64,000 bases of DNA, taken from NCBI GenBank assembly GCA_037951105.1, contig JBAMJV010008249.1:56581-120580 (forward strand), in the 5' to 3' direction. A model generated the notes under the pieces. It ran no database searches. It was not told the origin of the DNA and saw nothing but the letters and a program-made list of their open reading frames with translations. How positions within the stretch are numbered: position 1 is the first letter of the stretch; the number at the start of each line of letters is the position of its first letter. Both the position numbers and the translations under genes were made by a program. Origin of the DNA: Echinarachnius parma (taxonomy: Eukaryota; Echinodermata; Echinoidea; Clypeasteroida; Echinarachniidae). Positions 1 to 12,594 of this stretch are shown piece by piece.

Positions 1-141
1 TATAGTAGACCTTTGGACTCGGATGAAGTATAATAATATGTATCTGGGGCATCTATATATAGAGGCATGTAAATGTATGGGTTGGGGCAGCCTCCGTATA
101 GACCCCTGGAAAGCGCTAGGATATCCATGGCTTATTATTTT

Positions 142-3100
142 CAATTCAATACAATTTCCCCTGGGGAATTGTCATCTTTATTACCACATGTCATAAAACA
201 GAATACAAGAAAAGCATGAGATATATACAGTAAAACAGAAAAAAAACATAACACAGAGACAAGAGAATTGAAAATTATAGCACAAGTTAAACGTTAATGA
301 ATGTGCAGGGATCAGAAGAAGTTTTGATAAAAAACTTATGCGTATGATCCCTAGATTAAATATTAATTAAAAATAACAATAAATTTCAATATAGTTCAGG
401 TTACATTGTCACATTATCACCGAGACATAACACAAATATAAGAGACATAAGAACTTAAATTGTACAAATAAACATATATCATATAAGAATATACAATTGT
501 CAAGATTGAAACTTACGTAATAACAAAGATTTAAATTTCATTTAAAAAGATTTCAATGACAGACTCCTTTATTTCTTCTGGCAAACCATTCTATAAAAGT
601 TACAATAGAATGAGACAATTTCGTGCGTCCATAATAAACACGAAGGTTGGATTTAGATCTTGTATAATGATTATGTACATCAGAGTTTTGAATAAAAAGT
701 GGATCAAAAATCAGGTAATAATTGTTGGTGAAATAAATACATAAAGATACCAAGATTATATTCATATAATTGACAAATGGGTAAAACTTTCAATTTTGAT
801 AAAAAAGGGGTTTAGAGTGAGTTAAAGATCAAGAGTTTGTAATTATTCTAACAGCTCTTTTCTGTAGTTTAAACAATCGATCTAAACAAATAACTATTGC
901 AGCATCCCCAAAGTATAATGCAATAATTGAAATGTGGTAAAATATTATATTTATATAACAACAATAAAATGTGCTCAGGTAGATATTCTCGAATGTTATT
1001 TAAAATACCAATATTTCCTGAAATTTATATCATAACGTTATTAACATGGCTTTTCCATTTCCATCTATAAAAACTCCTAAGAACTTGACAGTTTTCACCT
1101 TTTCAATGTGTACATTATCAATCAATACGTACTGCAAAATATCATAAAATGTGTTTCAAAACATTCAGAACCAATTTTTTTAGCTAAAAACCATTTATGA
1201 ACAGTTACCAATTCATTATTAATTAATTTATTTAATTGATCAATATCTTTGTGTTTCAAAAAAAAAATATTCGTATCATCAGTAAACATTACAAATTGTA
1301 AAGAAGGTGAAGCAAATGGCAAGTCATTAATGTATAATAAAAACATAAAATTGGTCCTAAAAAAGATCCTTGTGGAACACCGCATGTGATTGTTTGCATA
1401 CTAGAACTAATTGAGTTAAAATAAACAAACTGTTGTCTATTACACAAATAACTTTTAAAAAGCCGTAAAGATATACCCCTAATAGTAATACCATAAAAAT
1501 ATAATTTTTAAAATAAAATATCATGATTAATATTATCAAACGCTTTCCTTAGAAAATAATCCTAAAAGATGTTCCCTATTTTCAAATACATTATTTACAT
1601 TCAATACAAAATCACAAACAGCTAATAAGGTTGAATGTTTTTCTCTAAAACCAAATTGTCGAGCATAAAGAAAATCATTTTTATCTAAAAAATTCTAACA
1701 ATCATACATTTATACATTTTTCTAAAATTTTGGAAAAGCAAGTTAATAAAGATATTGGACGATAATTAGTAAAAACATCTCTCGCTCCACTTTTATGGAC
1801 AGGAATAACTTTAGAAATCTTGCAGCGGCTAGGAACATCTCCTCTTTGAAAACAAAGATTAAACATATTGCACAATGGTCTACATAAAATATGGATTGAT
1901 GTCTTTATCACCTGTGGATCAATTGAGTCATAGCCTGGGGATTTTCCATTTAAACAAAATAAAACAATATCAATACTTTCCTTTTGTGTGATTGGTTTAA
2001 AAAAATAAAGAATTAAGAAAAGAACCCGTTAAATACGAACAAAATGGAATGTTAGTATTTTCAATATTCAGAGAAATATAATTACCTATATTAAACAAAA
2101 CATTCATTACACTTATTAACAATATCCCTTTTTCCATATACATCACCATTTTCATCTTTAACTTCAATGTCATCATTAATATTAAATTTCTTCTTACTAA
2201 TAAGATTTTGTATAACTTTCCAAGTGCCATTACTGTTTCCTTTCACATCTAAAAACTTATTAGCATAATATTTTTTCAATAGAGCGTACAGCATTAACAA
2301 ACTTGTTCTTAAAAACTTTATACACATTTTTAACGATAATCAGTTGGGTTTTTCAACAAATTTGTATACAATTTATTTTTTCTTTTATGCATTTTCTTAA
2401 ATTTTGCATTAAACCACACATTCTTATTCTGTTTAAAATAAACCTTTCTTATAGGAAAACAAGAATTATTTAATTCTAACACCATATCTACTTAACCATT
2501 ATATAAGTCAGTAGGATCAAGAGAAGATATCGCATTTTCTCTAAATATATACTCAAAATCAACTTCAGCTAATTTGTGCAAAAACAAATTAATTTTATGA
2601 TCATTAATTATACGTTTGTACACATAATTAAGTTTACTCATATTTGAGAGAGTATAGTTCAACAAAGAAAATATAGGCAAATGATCGGATATATCTGAAA
2701 TAATTGTACCATATTGTACAATATCACATGGACTATTTAAGTTTAAGTTCAAGTTCAGTTTATTTCACATCACATTAAAAAATACATCAAAATATACATC
2801 AGAATATATACATAGGAAACAATGTAGAAAAAACAGTATTCGAGAGTATATATATATACAAACATCTAAAACATCTACACACAGCAATACAAGGACATGA
2901 TAAAATAGTAATAATAAGCCGTAGAGGATGTGAGGGAAAGGCAAAGGCCATTGGCCTGTCAAGGCCTTTCCCTTTATTAGCTACGACTTATTGAAATGAA
3001 TATAAAAATTAATTACAAAACACACATAACACATAAAAAGCAGGCATTTAAATTATAGATCTATTGTAATGATGTACTATTCAATAATCCTTTAAACTTC

Positions 3101-3895
3101 CTTTTAAAATTACCTAGAGTTGGACACTGTTTCAATTCATCAGGAAAATCATTCCACACTATCGCACCTTGATAACTAATAATTGATCTAGAAAATTTAT
3201 ATTTACAGAACGGAGTATATATTTTATGTGAATTCCTTGTTTTAATTATACACATTAATATCCCTATTATATTTAAAATATCCATTAAAAAGAGGAGGTA
3301 ATAAGTTTTTGAAATATGAATACATAAAACATGCATTCTGCAATTTATTTATGTCATATACATTTAATATTTTCAATTAAAAAAATAACTTATGTGTATG
3401 TGCTAAATAATGTGATTTAGTAATCGCACGAACAGCCCTTTTCTGTAATAAAAAGAGTCTATTCAATAAATAAAATGAGCAATTGCCCCAAACAATATTA
3501 CAATAACTTAAATTTACAAACATATTATCTATTAGACTACTGAAAGTTTGAGCGATTCTAGTTGAATTACTAATAAGGGGTTCTGTACGATACAAATGTT
3601 TCAAGGAATTCACTTACTAAACGCTAAACGGTACTCGTCAATCTTTTTCAAATCAATATCAAAGTCACCAAGAATGAAACACTCTTTAAGTTCCTTATTT
3701 ATAATATTTAAAGTTTTTCTTAAATTAACATTAAATTCATGTATAGGGAAATTGGGTGGTCGATAACAAACTCCTATAATCAAATTCTTACTATTTTAAT
3801 AAATAAGGATTCACAAGTATCACTATAAGCGATATAAAGTATCAGCATTAAAAAGACTATTATTACATAGAACGCATGTTATAATATTTTCATTT
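142..3895 (-). mobile_element. Degenerate LINE (CR1/Jockey-type), split by a second LINE
   Basis: This is an old non-LTR retrotransposon on the minus strand, interrupted by many stops and frame changes. Reading downwards from about 3895, the endonuclease part shows GVCYRPPN and CFILGDFDIDL near 3640-3770, then STRIAQTFSSLIDNMFVN near 3515-3570. It resumes at about 2750 with the SDISDHLPIF motif. Reverse transcriptase follows: FTNYRPISLL near 1740, then YINDLP and FTDDTNIFF between 1330 and 1240, where a T stands in the usual YADD/FADD position. The C-terminal part (VHNHYTRSKSNLRVYYGRTK) lies near 600-680. The 3' end is probably near 142. The clade is inferred from motif wording and was not tested by phylogeny. 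Confidence 0.75.
2755..3515 (-). mobile_element. 5'-truncated LINE 3' end nested in the LINE above
   Basis: The endonuclease of the surrounding LINE stops after SLIDNMFVN (about 3515) and resumes with SPCDIVQYGT (about 2740). Between them sits the C-terminal end of another LINE: YCNIVWGN, LLNRLFLLQKRAVRAITKSH, then YQGAIVWNDFPDELKQCPTL and a stop near 3061. About 300 bp of 3' UTR follows, ending in an AAATAAAC-type tail near 2755. 5' truncation is normal for target-primed insertions. The boundaries are good to perhaps 20 bp, and no clean target duplication was made out. Confidence 0.7.
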
Positions 3896-4674
3896 TTGAT
3901 TTGTATTTTTATTTATTGGTATACGTTTCAAACTGATCAACAGCAGTGCTGAAAGGATCAGCTTGTACATTCAAATCAAACATATTATAAATAATACAAT
4001 AAATATTATAGTAATTGCGACATTCGAATTCAAATCAATTTAAACATTACTTAAAAACTATCACTAAACATAAACAAGAAAAACGTATATCAAATTATTG
4101 TGCTTAATTCATAACTGTGTAAGTGGTATAAAGTAATTTAAAACAATGTATGTACATAAATAAAAGAGTACCTAATTCATGAGTATATTTCTTAATTACT
4201 AATTACAAGAATATTCGTCTAAATATATGTTATACAATTCAAATATTTTAATGACATAAGACAATTAACCCATTGCAAAATATAATCATAAAGTAAATAT
4301 ACCTATCAGCTAAAGGAAATCTATTATAGTCACATTAATATTTTAATGGAAAGGAATAAGCATATTTTAAATTTGGTAATTATGCACGTGCTGCAAGTTA
4401 TCAGTATTTTAACAAAATTCAAGGTACAACATGTAAGTATGAGTATTTATCATTTTAAAATACAGAAGTCTACAATGCTATCATCTACATTACAACAAAC
4501 AAATAAATGAAATAAATATAACATGCAGTGCAAAATATTGATGGCAGAACATAATCCAAACAGATTCAGGGTTTTAATATTCTTGCCAAATAGGGTATAG
4601 TTGATTTGCGATATCTTTCTGTGTTACATTTAATTGTACCATGATTGATTCCATATAAAGCTTAATACTATGTA
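3896..4674. other. AT-rich stretch, no gene seen
   Basis: It is strongly AT-rich with no coding signal. A TTTATTTATT run at about 3908 followed by ordered sequence looks like the 3' end of another minus-strand LINE, but no protein could be read. Confidence 0.4.
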
Positions 4675-5270
4675 TCGAATGAATGAATGAATGATCGTTT
4701 ATTTCCAACAACAAACAGTACATGTTTACAATGAATATGGTTATGCAGATTTGAAAAAGGAGGTCTACTAAAAAGCGCAATGCTTGTAGATTGTAGATCT
4801 CCTATAAATTCTCAACAATATAATCGACATTATACTTAGGGAAAAATTAACAGAGAGCTAGGCCAAAGTAAATTCATTGGCTCAATTAACAATGAACATT
4901 ATGTACATTATCTAAAAAAATACGATTGTAAGAGATTGGAAGAGAAAGAAAAGAGAAAAGAGGAGAGAATAGAAGTGGAGAGGAGACGAGAAGGGAGGTA
5001 CAAAAGGAATAGGAGACTAAGTTTTGAAATTGTACAAGTTAGACTAAAAACAAATAATAATAAATTAGGGTATACATAACAGGACACACTGTTACTGGGA
5101 CAAAATCCAATGCTCAAGTTATTTGTATAATAATTAGGGTTCATAATAATTGGCAAGTAAAAGGGATTTCAGCTTACGTTTAAATAGAGATAAGCTGACA
5201 GCCTGTCTAACAGAACAATTTAAATAGTTCCAATACATTGGGCCGGTAAATTATGTAAATTGCAAGCGTA
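4675..5270 (-). mobile_element. LINE 3'-end fragment
   Basis: On the minus strand the end of a LINE reverse-transcriptase ORF can be read near 5150-5235 (VSLSLFKRKLKSLLLANYYEP, then a stop). A purine/pyrimidine-biased 3' UTR follows; its plus strand is rich in GAGAAAG at 4930-5020. The end is GGAAATAAACGAT followed by a (CATT)n microsatellite at 4679-4694. Such a terminal microsatellite is typical of CR1/L2-like insertions. Confidence 0.6.
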
Positions 5271-7479
5271 TTATTTCTAAGTTGAGTTCTAACTGTATCA
5301 AGTACAATGTCTGTGTTAGTTATGCACCTAATTGCATAATGCCAATTTCAAAAGTGCAAAAGGTCTGTTATGTAAACGATGAGATCGGGGGAAACCCTCC
5401 CTCGCAGTGTCCCCCGCTTTTGAAAAAACTGTCGACGCTGCAGCCATTACATTCATGTTTGTACACATTGTATCTACACAATCAGTATACCACGCACCAT
5501 GTAGCAAGGTCATTGAAAGTATTATAGTGGCATTACATATTTGTTAAGTAATCGTAAGACTAAACGGAAAAAAAAGTGGTACTTGTACATTTTATATTTG
5601 TGGAGGAAACAATACTGCATGTTTAAGTGTGATACAACACATAGTCGGCACGTAGTACTGCCTCATAATACATCTCGCACTTTAGACCTTTGAATTTACT
5701 ACCGTGAAGCCTTCCCATGCATTATGAGTAATGTGGGAATTATCATGTTCAATTGCGGCGACATGGATTTGCACTATGTTTGGCACATCACTAGCTCCCG
5801 GCGTCGCGTGATCATACAGTAAAAGCCACACATCCACATGGTACATCGATCGCCAGCCAGCTATAGTAGTAGGCATGGAATTATAGGTCATGCATTGTTT
5901 GTACACACACGTACACTACGTCACGTGGGACCGTTGCCTGACACAGACGTAAATAATATATCGCGGAATGTGACATTTTGCATGTTTTGTATCTAGCTGT
6001 TTGACGTTTAGACCAGTGAGATAACTGTATGCATTTAAACTACCTCTATTTCACACGTTGGCTTTGTTTAGAGAATACGCAGTACTATCTGACTTTTGCT
6101 TTAAAAACATTGATGCGCATACATGTACATGTATACTACTAGTACCCTACTCGATGACCGTGACATGGCTTATCAAGGTAAGAGATTGTATATTATTGTT
6201 GTGAAACAAATTTCCATACACTATAGGCATAGCTCCACTTGTCATGCTTGTAAGTTGTAACATTGTCAAAATTCTAAAAAAAAGACTTTATATACTCTCA
6301 CAGTGCTTGGTTGTAGTATAGAACTAATGAAACTGATTTTGATTTTGGTATTACAAACTCATCACTTTCATTACTAAGATAATTATGGATGATTGAAGTA
6401 TCGGTTTTTTTAAATGTCCACTGGATAATTTTAACGGTGTACAAATGGCTTCGCATTTTCGCTCATATACTTGGTCATTTTGACAAATCACTCAGTGGAT
6501 GTCCACGATCAATTCATCCAAACATAAAATTTATCAACCCTTCATTAGTTTGTGCACAGTCATGTCAACAAAAGTTACTAAACCAATTTACGACCAGTAC
6601 CTAACGGGTTAAAATATTGCATTACTATTACTGTATTTGTTTGTATGATTTTTCATCAATTGACACTTGCTTATTGAACTAAGAGTACTACAATATAATA
6701 AAATGTATTATGTAATTTACTGTCAATAGTGGGATCGTCAATAAAATTACTAATCTGGCACTTAAAGTTCATGATTTTCGTCATGGTTTTAATGTTAAAT
6801 AAGACTCACCTCCTTCTAGTGGGCCATATCACAAAGACACACACACCAACTATTATATTCAATGTGGAGCATATTATATGCATGCTATATTGTTACAATA
6901 CAGTTCAAATGACTATGTCCCAGTTCATCTGTTTATATACTGTATACACCCACGCAGTTATGAACTGGTATACGATAGCCCGGCTTATTACATGTGAATG
7001 ACATGATTCATGAATGAGGATAGGGATCGGAAGGAATTGTTAATGTATGTCTCTTTGTAACCTTTGATTGTTTGATCGTTCAATTTCCATTGGCACTGGT
7101 CCAACAATTAAGGAAAATAATTGTGCAGGGTATGCAACTACAATCTAATAGAGGAGGGAGTGGTCGTATTATGGGATAGTAATGAGAATCACCGTACTTG
7201 ATTGATTGTTGCGTTTACATTTTACCGGAGGTATGGAGATCCATCCATAGGTGCATCTAGTAATGAAATACTACGCGAAATTGGTAGTTCATGCATGGGC
7301 TCCGTGCATGGCTATTACCAAAGAGGTGGGAGGAACACCTCTCTTCTAATAGGAACGGTCGATGTAATGCCGTACCCCGTGGGTCAGGGAACGTTTTATT
7401 TTTGTAACAAACTGGCAATAACTGGCCTATTATTTGACGAGTTAGAAACCGCAGACAGGTCATTTATTAGGTGAACATA
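5271..7479. other. Unique-looking sequence, no supported gene
   Basis: There are short open frames (for example 5682-5906 minus and 7202-7474 plus), but none has a recognisable domain, codon pattern or splice partners. Nothing else could be assigned. Confidence 0.4.
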
Positions 7480-7634
7480 ATTCATAGGCGCCGGAAGTGT
7501 GTGGGGGGGGGGGGGGGGGGGGGGGGGGGGCGGCGGCACCCCCAATTTAAAAGGGGGGGGGCAAAACGCGTTTTTGCCCCCCCCCCCCCCCAAACAAACA
7601 AAATATATACCAAAATAAATAAATACAAAAATAA

Positions 7635-7665
<31 letters not shown>

Positions 7666-7720
7666 TTAATTAATTAATAAAATTAAATAAAAAAAAAGAG
7701 TGGGAAAGACATAATAAAAT
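7480..7720. repeat. Poly-G/poly-C hairpin and AT microsatellite
   Basis: A run of about 28 G begins at 7503. A second G-run and a C-run flank an AAACGCGTTTT core at about 7561-7571, giving a GC-clamped hairpin up to 7590. (AATA)n and (AAT)n microsatellite follows at 7600-7690. The leading GGCGCCGGAAGTG resembles the end of a DNA transposon, but no matching second end was found. Confidence 0.55.
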
Positions 7721-7954
7721 GTATGAGCTAAGACTTGTTAATTCTAACGTCCAAAAACTAATTTATACATCCACTTTAGGTTTTCGCTGCGCGCTTTGCG
7801 CGCGAACAGATTATCTGAGTTTGCATTCAACGGTTGCATGGTATGGGGTGAGTGTGGTTGGGCATGTGACCGGCCCCTACCCGATGGGCGTCGAACACCT
7901 ACAAATTTTACTACTATTGCACGCTCAAATAAATATTGATTTACCCGTATTAAA
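7721..7954. other. Unassigned sequence with a GCGCGC hairpin
   Basis: A short GC-rich hairpin (TTCGCTGCGCGCTTTGCGCGCGAA) lies near 7783-7806, unlike the AT-rich surroundings. It may be the remainder of the transposon beginning near 7480. Confidence 0.35.
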
Positions 7955-9160
7955 TTCTATATCATAAAAACAAAAAAATTCTTAGTCAAAATCATATAAT
8001 TCGTCTTTTGATAATTCAAAACCAATTTATTTATACACAACCAATTAAAAAGTTTCAATAACTCGTGCTTAAAATCTTCTTTTAAAACATCGATGTTAGA
8101 ATGAGACATGAACACACAAGTATCAATTATCATCGGCAAAAAGAATACATTTCAGCTTGCTAGAAATATTACACATATCCATTTACATAAATGGGCACTC
8201 CACATCGTAAAGATTCAATATCAAATTTTTTATCATCTATTTGTACAAATTGTCTTCTATTTTCTAAATAACTTGTATACCATTTCAAAGTTATTCCTCG
8301 AATTCCGTAATAATAAATTCTGTTTTAATAATGTCGAGGGTATCAAAAGCCTTACTTAGGTCTAAAAATAATCCAATTAAAATTTAATTTCCTTCAAATA
8401 CTTTTAAAACATTATATACTAGTTGCATTATTGCTAGGGATGTGGAATGCCCTGGTCTAAAACCATACTGACAATCTGTTGATTGCAAATATTTGAAACA
8501 TTTAAAAGACGATTATAAACAGCACGTTCTAATATCTTAGAAAAGACTGGAAGTAAAGATATAGGTCTATAATTTGATATTGTTTCTTTTGACCCATTTT
8601 TAAAAACTGGTATCATTATTTAGTCTTTAAAAGATGAACATATTTCACTTTAATAATTTATTACATGATCATTAACAACAATTGAATCTGGCATATTTTT
8701 CCTTTTCTCCCGATTACCAATGCTTGCATTTATCAATTCCCATATTTTCTTAATATTTCCAGCATATTCAAACTTAGTCTTTAAATATTTATGTTTAGCC
8801 TTTTCAATTTATTAACTTTATTTCTACACTTTGTATACACTTCTTTTCTAGTATAGTCAGTAAGATTATTTAAATATCTTTTATACAATTTGCATTTCTT
8901 TTTACAGATATTGCGTAATTCTTTACTGAACCAAGCATTATTGCACTTCTTTCTTTTTAAAATTGTTTTAAAGGAAAGTATTCATTAAAAATTACAATAT
9001 AATAACTTAAAAAGAAGTCATAACAATTATTAACATTATCAAAATTTAACGACCATGAAATATTTGACATTTTACTAATAAACTGTGTGATATTTTCTTC
9101 AGTAATATCACGTTTAAAATACAAAGGGTTATGATTGTCTCCATACAAAAAAGAGGAAAC
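7955..9160 (-). mobile_element. Degenerate LINE, 3'-truncated
   Basis: On the minus strand from about 9150 one reads the endonuclease-RT linker (SNISWSLNFDNVNNCYDFFL). Then comes MIPVFKNGSKETISNYRPIS and LLPVFSKILERAVYNRLLN (8616-8490), FLDLSKAFDTLD near 8370 and FADD near 8130. The thumb region (LFNWLCINKLVLNYQKTNYM) is at 8050-7990. The copy stops abruptly near 7955 without a 3' UTR. It carries several stops and frameshifts. The wording is close to the 0.1-3.9 kb LINE, so probably the same clade. Confidence 0.72.
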
Positions 9161-9289
9161 AAATGCCGCACAATATAATTTGCAGGTCTACCTACTATAA
9201 CTATATAATATAACTATAATATGGAATGATTTATGAAATTATAATTTCTCTATTTTACAATCATTGTATATAGACGTTTAATTGTACAT

Positions 9290-9408
9290 GTACTGTATCT
9301 AATTGTGGGACCCCAAGGAAGAACAGCGGTTTTGTTTTTTTAATCCCGCTGAATTGGGTCAATCCCCCGTTGCACTTTGATTTCGGAAATAAACAAACAA
9401 ACAAACAA
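9290..9408 (+). mobile_element. Possible LINE 3' tail
   Basis: An ordered, slightly GC-richer block (GACCCCAAGGAAGAACAGCG onwards) ends in GGAAATAAACAAACAAACAAACAAC. That matches the 3' terminus of a plus-strand LINE with an AATAAA signal. No coding part is attached. Confidence 0.45.
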
Positions 9409-10153
9409 CTGAGATCACGTGCTAATAAGCTATTATTTGCCTGGATTTCTGTGGATTACGTTTAGAAAATTAATGACGTCATTAGGCATTTTTGTTTCTT
9501 TCTTTTTCGCCTCACGCACCAATGTTTGTACACAACCAAGGAGTTATTACCCAGCTACTATTAGTATCCCCTTGACATAATTAAAACTCGGCAGTTGTTA
9601 ATAGCATGTGGACTGTGGTCGTTGACAGATCAAGGTGAAATTTCATTATGTCTTGTTGTTCGTAAGTTTAGAAATATATTCTTGCAACTGTATAGGTTGT
9701 TAGTCATTTTCATCAACGACGCAATAACATTTCAATTTCATGACACGTGCATTTCTCATTTTGGATAAGACCTTTAATTCATGTGACAGTGATGACTAAA
9801 GCGAGGTAAGAATCTTCGATTTCAATACAATCTAAAAATCGTATAACTTTGTTATGATCATTCATGGTAAATTATACAAATGTTGGGTATCACAAATGTT
9901 TTTTGTATAGTATTTAATTTGAGCATAACGATCTGTAACGTAGAGAATATACATTAGGATAATCGTATCATGTTCGTTATTTTATGAATGAGTATCTCTA
10001 AATGAGATATCAAAATGCGAAAAGGCGACATTACATTTTATACAGCGATTCCCTTGTTATGATATTATTAGAGGATCGTGATTGAGTTTATATCAATATA
10101 TAATTAGATCTTTTTCATAAAAATATATTGATTAAAATGAATTGATTGCTTAC
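9409..10153. other. AT-rich, no exon found (left TRAF intron or 3' flank)
   Basis: This lies directly downstream of the last visible exon of the left TRAF gene on the minus strand. I looked for the next expected exon (a C-x4-C-x12-H-x5-C zinc finger of about 177 nt) and for a MATH exon here and down to position 1, and saw neither. Confidence 0.4.
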
Positions 10154-10252
10154 CTGGATGTATTCATAATATGAACCTCTCCAATTGCAGTTTCTGCACT
10201 TGCAATTCTTGTATTTCAGCAATCTCCTTTCAGCAGCTTTATCTGGCTTCAA
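10154..10252 (-). CDS. Left TRAF exon 3: start of TRAF zinc finger
   Basis: This 99-nt phase-0 exon encodes LKPDKAAERRLLKYKNCKCR then NCNWRGSYYEYIQ. The acceptor is TTATTTCAG and the donor CAG|GTAAGC. It is the same length as exon 3 of the right gene and about half identical to it at protein level. The CxxC pair needs the His and Cys of the following exon, not found here, to complete a finger. Confidence 0.88.
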
Positions 10253-12594
10253 CTGAAATAATGTAAAATATAATGTTAGGGAAAAAAACGTGTTTATCGC
10301 TATAATTGTTGATACAAAAATTATTGCAACAATTCAAGCCCTACATGCTTCTTTCAAGTCTGTTATCACTTTAAATACAAATTATTCCACTGTCATTACA
10401 ATAATATAATAAGAAAAATTACTGTGAAAATACTTCTATTATTACTATTATTCTTATCATCATTATAATATTTGTATTATTAAAAAGATATCTAATTTGT
10501 TGAGAAGGAAAAAACGCAATATAATTTATTCGGGAAAATGATTTGAAGTTAAATGTATAACTCACATAGTTATCATAATAAAAAATAGATTTGCTTTGTA
10601 TACCCTTTACCGACGATGGATAAACCAATAATGATCATTGAATGTTCCAGTATTGTTTTGAAAATGTATCAATTTATCTTCATTAATTAATTAAATATTT
10701 CTGAATAGAACATTGAATAAGAAAAAAACTTAATGAACTAATTGATTAATTTAAAGTCAATTTACCTCATGCAAACTCAATGTTGACCCACATTTCTTGC
10801 ACAAGACACCACTCAAATCCGGTAAATCCCTTTTAAAAGGAAATAATTCAGTTAATACACATACCCAAATATAGAGCAGAAAATGACATGGCAAAATGTA
10901 GCAAATAAACATACAAACGAACAATATATAAATCTGCAATTATTCGTGGCAGCTCTACAACGTGGTATATCTTCATGTAGTAGACATTTTGGCCCGAATT
11001 AGGATAGACTACCGGTAACCAGTTAAACCAGTTGTGCACCTGCATACACATTGATTGCTGTCATTCTCCACCAGATATATTATAATTGTTTTCTTTCATT
11101 ATCCAGTCAATCCCTCTAGTTCTGCTTCAGTAATAAGTGTAACCGGTCATCAGTTATGTAATATCCTGGATGGTCCAGGACGCAATTTTGCTGATGACCG
11201 ACTATAGCTATGACTTGAATTTCAAGCGGCCCATTGTCCTGATGCATATAGGCAGAACTCGAGGAATCGACTGGATAATGAAAGGAAACAATAATATAAT
11301 ATATCCGGTGGCGAATATCAACAAGATATGGGTCCACAGGTTCAAAGCGGTTTAACTGCATGGTTACTTGTGGTCTATGTCTTTTTAGGCCGGACTATTG
11401 AGCCACTGCATGAGAATTCGGGCCAATATGTTTATTTTCTAGAAGGCTAAATTTAGCGTTAACTTCTTTTTAATTATGTTGTAATATTGTTGATGTATAA
11501 TTATATCTTTTAGCTTTATGTTTTAGATGTTGTTGTTTCTATTATCGTAACCATAATAATTTATCATATAAAACTGATTTATTTTTACACAGTATACCAC
11601 GCAACTTTAATTCAGTTTATTTCAATAAGCATTTATTGCACTCAGATTTAGCAGCCATATGCGGCCGAATTGTACAGACCTTTACAATGTTTAAATACAA
11701 CAGGTATTGTGTATTATTAACAATACAGAAATACGTCTACAAAATGTAAAAGTGCACAGTTTAATTATCGACAAAATAAGATCGTACAAAGCGATATTCT
11801 GGGAGGGCGATTCTGGTATTTTATTTATTTTAGTAATGTACATTTAAAAATGTCACATTTATATTTGTTTCACAGATTATTTATTTGTCATCTTCCCTTC
11901 CTAACAACCAATTATGATAACATGATGATTACGAAGGATATTATATAATACTAGGACTTTTCACAATGTATTTTTTATTCTTTCTTCAAGTGTTATCATA
12001 TTATAAAACAATGAAAAGGAATCAAAGAAAATACGACATGTTGTAATTCACTTCATATTAACATTCTAAGAACTATTTAATTCGTTCTACTTGAGTAGTA
12101 TACCGATTTGCTTTTACGAATGCACAATGTCATCCATTTGTTTTTCCTTGGGGGGGGGGGGGGGGGGGGGGGTCGCTGGTGTTGCGTCGAAGGGTGAAAT
12201 GCTGAATCCACGTTTCCGAGATAGCATATCAATTGCTCATGAAAAGGATTGCTGTAGACATATCTTGCAGGATTTATTCAAACCATCTGCCATCTGATCT
12301 ACGTTTGTTTTTCTTATTTTGGTTCTCCAATCATGTCGATGGTGATGGTGGTGATGGTGGTGGTGGTGGTGGTGGTGATGATGAGGGAGGGGTGCGTTTA
12401 CCTCACCCCTGCTCTTTATATACAGGATTCGTAATTACAAATCCTTACCTGGTGAAATGGATAACCAGGCAACTTTTGCAGGCTGCATGTCCACACTTCC
12501 CTCCATACGGCTCTCTGAATGTATGTTCACACAGATGACAGCAGCTATCATGCCCCGAGTCGCCCTTCTTGACATCAACTTCCAAACCACCCAT
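10154..12594 (-). CDS. TRAF: TRAF family gene, left paralogue (first three coding exons)
   Basis: This is a TNF-receptor-associated factor: a cytoplasmic adaptor and probable RING E3 ligase. Exons are 12594-12449, 10829-10766 and 10252-10154, all with GT-AG borders. They sum to 309 nt (103 codons) in one open frame. Residues 1-49 hold a short N-terminus (MGGLEVDVKKG) and the RING core (CCHLC, then CGHAACKSC); exon 2 supplies CKKC; exon 3 supplies the first half of a TRAF zinc finger (CRNC, NWRGSYYEYIQ). Start choice: MGGLEVD aligns with MCGLELE of the right paralogue. Introns are 1619 and 513 bp, and the first holds a MITE. The zinc-finger, coiled-coil and MATH exons are not visible between 1 and 10153. 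They lie beyond the window or are gone, so a broken gene cannot be excluded. Confidence 0.82.
10766..10829 (-). CDS. Left TRAF exon 2: last RING cysteine pair
   Basis: This 64-nt exon encodes DLPDLSGVLCKKCGSTLSLHE. The acceptor is TTTTAAAAG|G and the donor GAG|GTAAAT. The right paralogue has an exon of the same length, phase and pattern (NLPDLEKVRCEICGEKIELR). Confidence 0.85.
10989..11426. mobile_element. Foldback MITE in left TRAF intron 1
   Basis: It begins TTGGCCCGAATT and ends AATTCGGGCCAA. The inverted arms extend about 110 bp with gaps; GTAACCAnnCAGTTAAACC occurs in both, oppositely oriented. The interior has a further inverted pair around CAATCCCTCTAGTTCTG / CAGAACTCGAGGAATCGA. A diverged copy lies at 60120-60501. 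Confidence 0.75.
11427..12448. other. Rest of left TRAF intron 1: LINE-like tail, poly-G and GGT repeat
   Basis: The block 11600-11830 (CAGTTTATTTCAATAAGC onwards) resembles the 3' end of a minus-strand LINE. A G-run of about 20 lies at 12151-12172. A (GGT/GAT)n microsatellite is at 12340-12385. No further exon was seen. Confidence 0.45.
12449..12594 (-). CDS. Left TRAF exon 1 (coding part): RING core
   Basis: It encodes MGGLEVDVKKGDSGHDS followed by CCHLCEHTFREPYGGKCGHA and CKSCLVIHFTR. The donor is CCAG|GTAAGG, and two bases of a split codon carry over to the next exon, exactly as in the right paralogue. The exon may extend upstream as 5' UTR; a TTAG acceptor-like site lies near 12607. Confidence 0.85.

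Noticed and set aside
5682-5906. 74-codon minus-strand frame
   Set aside because: No domain, no splice context, no paralogue in the window.
7396-7593. Gly/Pro-rich frames here and at 19864-20142, 23587-23938, 51713-51910
   Set aside because: They exist only because poly-G/poly-C runs code for Gly or Pro; composition artefacts.
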